Positions 17,199-24,519 of a stretch of DNA of 42,838 bases are shown here, piece after piece (positions within the stretch are counted from its first letter, which is position 1; each line of letters begins with the position of its first letter). The notes below the pieces were generated by a model. It had not been told where the DNA came from. It ran no database searches and worked only from the letters and a program-made list of their open reading frames with translations. Where the stretch lies: NCBI RefSeq assembly GCF_000585215.1, contig NZ_AONC01000085.1, forward strand, positions 1-42,838. Reading direction: 5' to 3'. Made by a program: the position numbers and the translations under genes. Source of the DNA: Imhoffiella purpurea (GTDB lineage: Bacteria; Pseudomonadota; Gammaproteobacteria; Chromatiales; Chromatiaceae).

Positions 17199-18173
17199 AT
17201 GGAAAAGCTCTTCCAAGCCGCCAATACCTCGGGCTCGATTTCCGGACCACCGTCCGCCCGCGAGTATTTCAACGACCGCCTCTTCCGCAGCATCGCGCTC
17301 ACCAGCGCCTTCCTCATCATCGTCCTGGTCGCCTACATCCTTTGGGAGATCGGACGCGAGGCCATGCCGGCCATCGGCGAATACGGACTCGGCTTCGTGA
17401 CGGGCACCACCTGGAACGTCAGCAAGGGCGAGTTCGGCGTGCTGCCCGAGATCTGGGGCACCCTCTACAGTTCGCTGCTGGCCCTGCTGATCGGCGGGGT
17501 CTTCGGCATCGCGATCGCCATCTTCCTGACCCAGGATTTCATCAACCACCGTCTCGCGACCGTCTTCCGCACCGTCATCGAGATGCTGGCCGCCATCCCC
17601 TCGGTCGTCTTCGGCCTATGGGGCATCTACGTGCTCATTCCGCTGCTCAAGCCGGGCGCCGAATGGCTGCACGACAGCCTCGGCTGGTTCCCGCTGTTCG
17701 GCACCAATCTCTCCGGGCCGGGCATGGCACCCGCCGCCCTGGTGCTGGCCATCATGATCCTGCCGACGGTCGCGGCCATCTCGGTCGACGCCTTCCGCCG
17801 CATCCCCTACAAGGTCAAGGAGGCCGCCTACGGCATGGGCACCACCCGCTGGGAGGCGATCCTCAAGGTGATGCTGCCGACCGCCTCCTCCGGCGTGTTG
17901 GCCGCGCTGGTGCTGGGCTTCGGCCGCGCCCTGGGCGAGACCATGGCCCTGGCCATGCTCATCGGCAACGCCAACCAGATCAGCCTCTCGCTCTTCTCGC
18001 CGGCCAACACCCTGGCCTCGCTGCTCGCCTCCAACTTCCCCGAGGCCGGGCGCATCGAGGTCCAGGCGCTCATGTACGCCGCCCTGGTGCTCCTGGCCAT
18101 CACCTTCCTGGTCAATGTCGCCGGTCTGGCTGTCCAGCAGTACACCATCCGCAAGTTCGAGGGTAAGAAATGA
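17199..18173 (+). CDS. pstC: Phosphate ABC permease PstC
   Basis: The 324-residue inner-membrane protein has about six helices, the first at about 33-52. It has the permease EAA loop KEAAYGMGTTRWEAILKVMLP at about 205-225. With PstA it forms the channel through which phosphate from PstS is moved by PstB. Family signatures IPSVVFGLWG and GRALGETMA are present. The last codons overlap pstA by four bases (ATGA at 18170-18173), which couples the two subunits translationally. The long gap to pstS (about 220 bases) contains the hairpin at 17051. Confidence 0.95.
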   Translation: MEKLFQAANTSGSISGPPSAREYFNDRLFRSIALTSAFLIIVLVAYILWEIGREAMPAIGEYGLGFVTGTTWNVSKGEFGVLPEIWGTLYSSLLALLIGGVFGIAIAIFLTQDFINHRLATVFRTVIEMLAAIPSVVFGLWGIYVLIPLLKPGAEWLHDSLGWFPLFGTNLSGPGMAPAALVLAIMILPTVAAISVDAFRRIPYKVKEAAYGMGTTRWEAILKVMLPTASSGVLAALVLGFGRALGETMALAMLIGNANQISLSLFSPANTLASLLASNFPEAGRIEVQALMYAALVLLAITFLVNVAGLAVQQYTIRKFEGKK

Positions 18174-19075
18174 GCCAGCTCGATCTCACCTCCCAGGCGC
18201 TCGACATCCGCCCTCGGCCAAGGCTGCAGTATCAGGCGCTCGAGCCCAGGGCGCTCAAGAGCGGCTTCCTGACCGGACTCACCTGGCTGGCCGCGCTGCT
18301 CGCCGCGGTGCCGCTCTTCTCCGTCATCTACATGCTGCTGATCCAGGGCGGAACGCGACTGTTCGGCGCCGACATCGCCGAGGTCCTGACCGGGCTACCC
18401 CCGGCGGGCTTCGAGATGGGCGGCGGCATCGGCCCGGCCATCGTCGGCACCCTCATCATGGTCGGCATCGCCTCCGCCATCAGCATCCCGCTCGGCATCC
18501 TGGCCGCCATCTATCTGGGCGTGCTGGATTCGACCAGCAAGATCGCGAAGACGGCGCGCTTCCTGGCCAAGGTGCTCACCGGATTCCCCTCGATCCTGGC
18601 GGGCGTCTTCGTCTACGCGGTCATCGTCATCCGCTTCGGCTATTCGGCCACCGCGGGCGGCGTGGCCCTGGCCGTGCTCATGCTGCCGACCGTGGTCCTG
18701 GCCGCCGAGGAGGCCATGTCCCAGGTGCCGCAGCGCATGAAGGACGCCGCCTACGGCATGGGCTGCACCCGCACCCAGGTCATCTGGAAGGTAGTGCTGC
18801 CGACCGGGCTCCCGGGCATCCTGACCGGCGTCATGCTGGCGATCGCCGGGGCCTCGGGCGAATCCGCGCCCCTGCTTTTCACCGCGCTCTTCAGCAACTA
18901 CTACATCTCGGAGCTGGCCGAGCCGACCGCCTCGCTCTCCATCCTCATCTACAACTTCTCCGGCATGCCGTTCCAAAACCAGATCGAGCTGGCCTGGACC
19001 GCCTCTCTGGTGCTGGTGCTCATCGTGCTGGTCTTCAACATCCTGGCCCGCATCCTCGGTCGGCCTAAGGTTTGA
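18170..19075 (+). CDS. pstA: Phosphate ABC permease PstA
   Basis: This 301-residue partner of PstC has a [10 protein letters not shown] segment, [17 protein letters not shown], the EAA loop [12 protein letters not shown] and a C-terminal membrane helix ending [11 protein letters not shown]. It is co-translated with pstC through an ATGA overlap, and the pstB start follows after 29 bases. The copy at 3922-4827 is a close paralogue. This one keeps the conserved proline in LMLPTVVLA and so is the regular transport subunit. Confidence 0.95.
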   Translation: MSQLDLTSQALDIRPRPRLQYQALEPRALKSGFLTGLTWLAALLAAVPLFSVIYMLLIQGGTRLFGADIAEVLTGLPPAGFEMGGGIGPAIVGTLIMVGIASAISIPLGILAAIYLGVLDSTSKIAKTARFLAKVLTGFPSILAGVFVYAVIVIRFGYSATAGGVALAVLMLPTVVLAAEEAMSQVPQRMKDAAYGMGCTRTQVIWKVVLPTGLPGILTGVMLAIAGASGESAPLLFTALFSNYYISELAEPTASLSILIYNFSGMPFQNQIELAWTASLVLVLIVLVFNILARILGRPKV

Positions 19076-19104
19076 CGCACAGAATCCAAGGTATAGGTAT
19101 TCCC

Positions 19105-19929
19105 ATGAACGCAACTGCCGAGGCGCTCTTCGTCGCAGAGCCCTATCAACCGACCGACGACGTCGTGATCGACTGCCAGGTCGACAAGATCTTCTACGGC
19201 GACTTCCTCGCCGTGCGCGATTCGACGGTCCCGATCGAGAAGAAGAAGATCACCGGCTTCATCGGCCCCTCCGGCTGCGGCAAGTCGACCGTGCTGCGCA
19301 GCCTCAACCGCATGAACGACCTCATCTCGGTGTTCCGCTTCCAGGGCTCCGTGATGTACCACGGCCAGGACATCTATGCGAAGAAGGTCGACCCCGTGGT
19401 GGTGCGCCGCTACATCGGCATGGTGTTCCAGCAGCCGAACCCCTTTTCCATGAGCATCTTCGACAACGTCGCCTTCGGTCTGCGGCTCAACCGCTACAAG
19501 GGCGACATCGAGGAACGGGTCGAGCGCGCCCTGCAGCGCGCGGCCCTGTGGAAGGAGGTCAAGGACAAGCTGAAGAACAGCGGGCTCTCGCTCTCGGGCG
19601 GTCAGCAGCAGCGTCTCTGCATCGCCCGCGCCATCGCCACCGAGCCCGACGTCCTGCTGATGGACGAGCCCTGCTCGGCGCTCGACCCCATCGCCACCCG
19701 TCAGGTCGAGGAACTGATGCTGGAGCTCAAGGAGAACTACACCCTGGCCCTGGTCACCCACAACATGCAGCAGGCCACCCGTGTCGCCGACACCACGGCC
19801 TTCTTCTCGGTGGACATCTCCCAGGGCGGACGCACCGGCTATCTGGTCGAGATGGGGCCGACCCGTCAGGTCTTCGAAGACCCGCGGGAGCAGCTCACCA
19901 AGGAATACATTTCCGGCGAGTTCAGCTGA
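19105..19929 (+). CDS. pstB: Phosphate ABC transporter ATPase PstB
   Basis: The 274-residue cytoplasmic ATPase has Walker [10 protein letters not shown] at 54-62, Q-loop FQQPNPF, signature LSGGQQQRL at about 164-172, Walker B LLMDEP at about 183-188 and H-loop LVTHNMQQA. It powers phosphate entry through PstCA. ATG 19105 is preferred over an in-frame TTG at 19072, which overlaps the pstA stop, because an AGG-rich ribosome site lies about seven bases before the ATG. It is somewhat longer at the N-terminus than E. coli PstB. No phoU follows, which is unusual for a complete pst operon: another pstS takes that place. Confidence 0.95.
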   Translation: MNATAEALFVAEPYQPTDDVVIDCQVDKIFYGDFLAVRDSTVPIEKKKITGFIGPSGCGKSTVLRSLNRMNDLISVFRFQGSVMYHGQDIYAKKVDPVVVRRYIGMVFQQPNPFSMSIFDNVAFGLRLNRYKGDIEERVERALQRAALWKEVKDKLKNSGLSLSGGQQQRLCIARAIATEPDVLLMDEPCSALDPIATRQVEELMLELKENYTLALVTHNMQQATRVADTTAFFSVDISQGGRTGYLVEMGPTRQVFEDPREQLTKEYISGEFS

Positions 19930-19951
19930 TCAGCGTCCGGGAGACGGCACC

Positions 19952-21016
19952 ATGAAGTACAAGACGAGTCTCGCGAGCGCTCTCGCGGCGGCCGTGGCCG
20001 CCCTGGGTCTGCTCGCCGGCGGTCAGCCCGCCATCTCCGCCACGGCGGAGGCCACCGAACTGGTCGTTCGAGGGGCCGGAGCGACCTTCCCTCAACCGCT
20101 TTACCAGCGCTGGATGCAGGAGTACGCCAAGGTCGACACCGGGGTCAGATTCAGCTACGAGGGCGTCGGCAGCGGATCGGGCGTCAAGCGTTTCCTGGAG
20201 GGGAGCGTCGATTTCGGCGCCAGCGACGCCGCCATGAGCGACTCGGAGCTGGCCAAGGTCGACCCGAAGCGCGGGGTGGAGATGATCCCCATGACCGCCG
20301 GCATGGTGGTCCTGGCCTACAACATCCCCGGCGTACCCGAGGGGCTGCGGCTGAGCCGCGCGCTCTATGCGGACATCCTGGCCGGTAAGGTGGGCTTCTG
20401 GGACGACGCCCGGATCCAGGAGAGCAACCCGGATCTGACCCTGCCCCATCTCGCCATCGTGACCGTGGTGAGACGCGACTCCAGCGGCACCACCTACGTC
20501 ATCACCAACCACCTGGCACGGATCGACCCGGACTGGGAGACGAGTGGACCGGGCATCGGCAAGCGCGTCGACTGGCCCGGCAGCGCCATGGAGGTTCAGG
20601 GCAACGAGGGTGTCGCACGGCGCGTACAGATCACGGACGGCGCCATCGGCTACATGGCCTACGAGTTCGCCAAGCAGCTGGACCTGCCGATCGCGACCCT
20701 GCAGAACAAGGCCGGCAATTTCGTCGAGCCCGGCCCGCTCACCGGCCAGGCCGCCCTGGCATCGGCCGAGGAGATCCCGGAGAATCTGCGCGTCTACCTG
20801 CCCGACCCGGCCGGGGCCGACGCCTATCCGATCGTCAGCTACACCTGGCTGCTGCTCGACGGGCGCTATCCGGATCCAGCCAAGGCCGAGGCACTGAAGG
20901 CCGCGCTCGGCTGGGGACTCGACGAGGGACAGACAATCGCCGCCGAAATGGGCTACATTCCGCTCCCCGACCGCATGATCGGCAAGGCGAAGGAGGCGCT
21001 CGGGCGGATTCGCTGA
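19952..21016 (+). CDS. pstS: Phosphate-binding protein PstS, third copy
   Basis: The 354-residue exported protein has a signal peptide (cleavage near ISA-TAE). The motifs are GAGATFPQPLY, GSGSG, FGASDAAM and RRDSSGTTY. Start 19952 is set by GGGAG eight bases upstream, only 22 bases after pstB, so it is the last gene of the operon. It is more divergent from the second PstS than expected for a recent copy. A good Rho-independent terminator follows at 21046. A binding protein at the distal end would be made at a lower level, so it may handle a different ligand or take part in sensing. Confidence 0.93.
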   Translation: MKYKTSLASALAAAVAALGLLAGGQPAISATAEATELVVRGAGATFPQPLYQRWMQEYAKVDTGVRFSYEGVGSGSGVKRFLEGSVDFGASDAAMSDSELAKVDPKRGVEMIPMTAGMVVLAYNIPGVPEGLRLSRALYADILAGKVGFWDDARIQESNPDLTLPHLAIVTVVRRDSSGTTYVITNHLARIDPDWETSGPGIGKRVDWPGSAMEVQGNEGVARRVQITDGAIGYMAYEFAKQLDLPIATLQNKAGNFVEPGPLTGQAALASAEEIPENLRVYLPDPAGADAYPIVSYTWLLLDGRYPDPAKAEALKAALGWGLDEGQTIAAEMGYIPLPDRMIGKAKEALGRIR

Positions 21017-21045
21017 TCTGGTCTCATCCCAGAGCGGCCGAGCGG

Positions 21046-21070
21046 AAGGTGCCCAGGAAGGGCACCTTTT
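21046..21070 (+). terminator. Rho-independent terminator of the pst operon
   Basis: AAGGTGCCC (21046-21054) pairs with GGGCACCTT (21060-21068) across the loop AGGAA, and the T-run reaches 21070. It separates the phosphate operon from the polyamine genes. Confidence 0.85.
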
Positions 21071-21109
21071 CCATTCAACGATCCACCATTCGACCCGAGG
21101 GAGCGACTC

Positions 21110-21814
21110 GTGCCCAACGTCCGTCTGGATCTCCGCGCCATCGAGCACTCGCTACTTGGGGTTCGGGAGCATTTCGACCAGATCAACGCGACGCTGGATA
21201 CGGAGCACGACCCCTTCTCCGACGAGGTGCTGGGCCACATGATGGCCGGCTACCGTTTCCTCGATCAGCTGCAGGAAGGGGATATCGACCTCTTCGCGGT
21301 CGGCAATTCCAGGCTCCTGCTCCATTTGAACTGTCTGATCGTCTGCGAGCCCCGCCAAAACGCCCTCGCGGAGTGCTCGGAGCATTTCCGCGAGACCGAG
21401 CGGCGCTTCTACGACGATTCCAATCGTGGCGGAATCCGCGCCCTGATGAACTATCTCGCCGACCACCGCCATCCGTCGGTCTGGGAGCGGGCGGCCGGGG
21501 TCTATATGCAGACGCTTTCGTCACCCCAGCTCTTCTTCGAGGGCAATCACCGCACCGGGGCACTGCTGATAAGCCATATCCTACTGCGCGGCGGCGAACC
21601 GCCGTTCGTGCTCAATGTCCAGAACGCCAAGGCGTATTTCGAGCCCTCCTCGCTCATCAAGGGCTATCGCAAGGGCAGCCTCAGGGCCATGTTCCAGGCC
21701 CCGCGTCTGCGCACGCTGCTTGCCGAACTGCTCCAGACGACGGTCGATCCGCGCCATCTGCTGACACCCGCATCGATGCGTCCGAAAACGGCGCATCCGC
21801 ATTCAGCCCTATGA
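21110..21814 (+). CDS. Fic-fold protein with degenerate catalytic motif
   Basis: The 234-residue protein starts at GTG 21110, six bases after GAGGGAG. Residues at about 140-165 contain LFFEGNHRTGALLISHILL, which matches the Fic core HPFx(D/E)GNGRxxR with FxEGNxR kept. The catalytic histidine is replaced (QLF instead of HPF), the glycine after GN is histidine, and the last arginine is alanine. Fic enzymes usually transfer AMP to proteins and need that histidine, so classical AMP transfer is unlikely. No signal peptide is present. It is the first gene after the pst terminator and ends 59 bases before nspC, so it appears to lead the polyamine operon. Function is unknown: a structural regulator of polyamine enzymes or a different transferase are both open. 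Confidence 0.7.
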   Translation: MPNVRLDLRAIEHSLLGVREHFDQINATLDTEHDPFSDEVLGHMMAGYRFLDQLQEGDIDLFAVGNSRLLLHLNCLIVCEPRQNALAECSEHFRETERRFYDDSNRGGIRALMNYLADHRHPSVWERAAGVYMQTLSSPQLFFEGNHRTGALLISHILLRGGEPPFVLNVQNAKAYFEPSSLIKGYRKGSLRAMFQAPRLRTLLAELLQTTVDPRHLLTPASMRPKTAHPHSAL

Positions 21815-21873
21815 AGGTTCGATGCTAGACTTCGTGCCCCTTGACCAGACTCTCGACGACCGCTGAGCGCCGC

Positions 21874-22980
21874 ATGAAAGACCTGCCGACCCCCTACTAC
21901 CTGATCGACGAAACCAGGCTGCAGAAGAACCTCGAGATCATCCAGCAGGTGCGCGAATCCTCGGGCGCCAAATCGGTGCTCGCGCTCAAGTGCTTCTCGA
22001 CCTGGTGCGTCTTCGACCTCATGCGCCGCTACATGGACGGAACCACCAGCAGCTCGCCGTTCGAGGCGCGCCTGGGATACGAGGAATTCGGCAAGGAGGT
22101 CCATGCCTACAGCGTCGGCTTCTCCAGAGAGGACGTCCTGGAGGTCCGCGCGTTCGCCGACAAGATGATCTTCAACTCGCTGTCGCAGCTGGAACGCTTC
22201 CTGCCCGACGTCGAGGGCGCGAACCTGGGTCTGAGGGTCAATCCCGGGATCAGCTATTCGCACTTCGACCTGGCCGACCCGGCGCGCCGCTATTCGCGTC
22301 TGGGGGTCGCCGACAAGCAGGCACTGGCCGAAGCGGCCCCATTGCTCAAGGGGCTCATGTTCCATTTCAACTGCGAGAACGACGAGGTGGACGACCTCTG
22401 CGCCTCGCTCGACACCCTGGGCCGCGAATACGGCGACCTGCTGCGCCGGATGGAATGGATGAGCCTCGGTGGCGGGATCGCCTTCACCCAGACCGGCTAT
22501 CCTTTGGATCGGTTCTGCACGGCCCTGCGCGACTTCGGCCGGGAGTTCGACATCCAGATCTATCTGGAACCGGGCGAGGCCGCCGTCACCCAGAGCACCG
22601 AGCTGGTCACGACCGTGCTCGACGTCGTTCGCAACGAGATCGACATCGCCGTCATCGACGCCTCGCTGGAGGCGCACATGCTGGATCATCTGGTGTATCG
22701 GACCACCCCGTCGGTCGCCCATCCGGGTGCCGGGGATCATCATGTCATGATCGCCGGACGCACCTGTCTGGCGGGCGACGTCTTCGGCGAGTTCGACCTG
22801 GCCGAACCGCTCGCGGTCGGTAGCCGAGTCCATCTCGCCGATGCGGCCGGCTACACCATGGTCAAGTTCAACTGGTTCAACGGCGTCGCGATGCCCTCGA
22901 TCGTCGTGCGCCGTCTGGACGGATCCGTCGAGCGCATCCGCTCGTTCGGATACGAGGATTTCAAACGCAGCCTTTCCTGA
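21874..22980 (+). CDS. nspC: Carboxynorspermidine/carboxyspermidine decarboxylase
   Basis: The 368-residue PLP enzyme is of the alanine-racemase/fold III type. The PLP lysine is K39 in LALKCFSTW, followed by SSSPFEARLG. Other family motifs are LGLRVNPGISYSHFDLADP, LMFHFNCEN, SLGGGIAFT, LEPGEA and AGRTCLAGDVFGEFD. It removes CO2 from carboxyspermidine or carboxynorspermidine, the last step of the polyamine route that does not use S-adenosylmethionine. The next gene encodes the preceding enzyme, only 17 bases away. ATG 21874 begins at the conserved MKDLPTPYYLID start, and an upstream TTG was rejected. The ribosome site is weak, so coupling to the upstream gene is likely. Confidence 0.95.
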   Translation: MKDLPTPYYLIDETRLQKNLEIIQQVRESSGAKSVLALKCFSTWCVFDLMRRYMDGTTSSSPFEARLGYEEFGKEVHAYSVGFSREDVLEVRAFADKMIFNSLSQLERFLPDVEGANLGLRVNPGISYSHFDLADPARRYSRLGVADKQALAEAAPLLKGLMFHFNCENDEVDDLCASLDTLGREYGDLLRRMEWMSLGGGIAFTQTGYPLDRFCTALRDFGREFDIQIYLEPGEAAVTQSTELVTTVLDVVRNEIDIAVIDASLEAHMLDHLVYRTTPSVAHPGAGDHHVMIAGRTCLAGDVFGEFDLAEPLAVGSRVHLADAAGYTMVKFNWFNGVAMPSIVVRRLDGSVERIRSFGYEDFKRSLS

Positions 22981-22997
22981 GGGGGAAGAGAATAGAG

Positions 22998-24338
22998 ATG
23001 AAAGAGAACGTGCTCATCATCGGTGCCGGCGGGGTCGCGCACGTCGCAGCCCACAAGGCCGCCATGCACAACGACCAGCTGGGCGATATCTGTATCGCAT
23101 CGCGCACCCAATCCAAGTGCGACGACATCATCGAGAGCATCAAGCGCAAGGGACACCTCAAGGATCCCTCCAAAAGGCTCTATTCGCGTCAGATCGATGC
23201 GCTGGACATCCCGGCCACCGTCGAGCTGATCCGGGAGACCGGTTCCCAGATCGTCATCAACCTGGGTCAGGCATTCCTCAACATGTCGGTCCTGGAGGCC
23301 TGCCTGGAGACGGGCGTCGCCTATATCGACACCGCCATCCACGAGGATCCGGACAAGGTCTGCGAGGATCCGCCCTGGTACGCCAACTACGAGTGGAAAC
23401 GCAAGGACCGCTGCGCCGAGAAGGGCGTGACCGCCATCCTGGGCGCCGGATTCGATCCGGGCGTGGTCAACGCCTATTGCGCGCTGGCGGTGAAGCGTTA
23501 TTTCGACACCATCGAGACGATCGACATCATCGACGTCAACGCCGGCAGCCACGGCAAGTATTTCGCGACCAACTTCGACCCCGAGATCAACTTCCGCGAG
23601 TTCGTCAAGGTCTGGACCTGGATCGACCGCCAGTGGAAGGAGTATCCGACCCACACGGTCAAGCGCGTCTACGACCTGCCGGTGGTCGGTCCCTCGCCCA
23701 TCTATCTCAACGGTCACGACGAGCTGCACTCGCTGTCGCAGAACATCGACGCCGACAGCATCCGCTTCTGGATGGGCTTCGGCGATCACTACATCAACGT
23801 CTTCACCGTGCTGCGCACGCTCGGCTTCCTCGACCATCTGCCGGTCAAGCTCGCCAACGGTCAGGAGGTGGTGCCGCTCAAGGTGGTCAAGGCGCTCTTC
23901 CCCGATCCACAGACCCTGGCGCCCAACTACACCGGCAAGACCTGTATCGGCAACTTCGTCAAGGGCACCAAGGACGGCAAGCCGCGCGAGGTCCTCATCT
24001 ACCAGGTCTCGGACCACAAGGCCGCCTACGAGGAGGTCGAGTCCCAGGGCATCAGCTACACCGCCGGCGTGCCACCGGTCGCCGCCGCCATGCTGATCGC
24101 CGACGGCACCTGGGACACCAAGACCATGGTCAACGTCGAGGAGCTGGATCCCGAGCCCTTCATCGCCATCCTCGACCGGATCGGCCTGCCGACCGAGGTC
24201 AAGGAGATCGAGCCGGGCAGCGCCGCCTCCTTCGACGGCCGCGTGCGCGACCTGGAGACGGAGATCGCCGAGTCGACCGCCACCGTCACGGTCTCGGCGG
24301 CGAACCCCATGATCGCCGTCGCCCCCAAACCGCGCTGA
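22998..24338 (+). CDS. Carboxynorspermidine/carboxyspermidine dehydrogenase
   Basis: The 446-residue saccharopine-dehydrogenase-like enzyme has the NAD(P) loop VLIIGAGGVAHVAAHKAA at residues 5-22. Further family segments are INLGQAFLN, YIDTAIHE and ILGAGFDPGVVNAY. It joins aspartate semialdehyde and a diamine (putrescine or diaminopropane) into carboxyspermidine or carboxynorspermidine, the substrate of the upstream decarboxylase. About 30 residues beyond the usual end (after SFDGRVRDLETEIAES) form an alanine- and proline-rich tail that looks like an added linker. Characterised homologues are roughly 400-415 residues. A hairpin follows directly. Confidence 0.93.
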   Translation: MKENVLIIGAGGVAHVAAHKAAMHNDQLGDICIASRTQSKCDDIIESIKRKGHLKDPSKRLYSRQIDALDIPATVELIRETGSQIVINLGQAFLNMSVLEACLETGVAYIDTAIHEDPDKVCEDPPWYANYEWKRKDRCAEKGVTAILGAGFDPGVVNAYCALAVKRYFDTIETIDIIDVNAGSHGKYFATNFDPEINFREFVKVWTWIDRQWKEYPTHTVKRVYDLPVVGPSPIYLNGHDELHSLSQNIDADSIRFWMGFGDHYINVFTVLRTLGFLDHLPVKLANGQEVVPLKVVKALFPDPQTLAPNYTGKTCIGNFVKGTKDGKPREVLIYQVSDHKAAYEEVESQGISYTAGVPPVAAAMLIADGTWDTKTMVNVEELDPEPFIAILDRIGLPTEVKEIEPGSAASFDGRVRDLETEIAESTATVTVSAANPMIAVAPKPR

Positions 24339-24346
24339 TCGATAAC

Positions 24347-24367
24347 GGCTGCCCGCACAGGGCAGCC
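24347..24367 (+). terminator. Hairpin after the dehydrogenase gene
   Basis: GGCTGCCC (24347-24354) pairs perfectly with GGGCAGCC (24360-24367) across GCACA. No T-run follows, and the stem runs directly into the heptamer array. It could terminate or attenuate the upstream transcript. Confidence 0.5.
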
Positions 24368-24499
24368 GCCAGCCGCCAGCCGCCAGCCGCCAGCGATGCT
24401 ATTGTCCCTTCATTGAAACCTTCACCGAGCGACCAAGCACTGACCGACGGACTGACTCCATCAAGCTGGAGGCCGGAGGCTGGAAGCTGGAAGCTGGAA
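24364..24499. repeat. Two inverted heptamer arrays (MITE-like or STR element)
   Basis: Four units of CGCCAGC run from 24367 to 24394. Five units of GCTGGAA/GCTGGAG/GCCGGAG run from 24465 to 24499. Read on the other strand the second array is also NNCCAGC, so the two arrays form an imperfect palindrome around a 70-base core. The second array ends 20 bases before the start of the decarboxylase gene and just ahead of its AGGAG site. Such heptamer arrays can change copy number by slippage. Confidence 0.75.
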
Positions 24500-24519
24500 T
24501 TCTGATTTAGGAGAACGCG

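Noticed and set aside
24364-24499. CRISPR-like array
   Set aside because: Units are seven bases with no spacers, and no cas genes are present.
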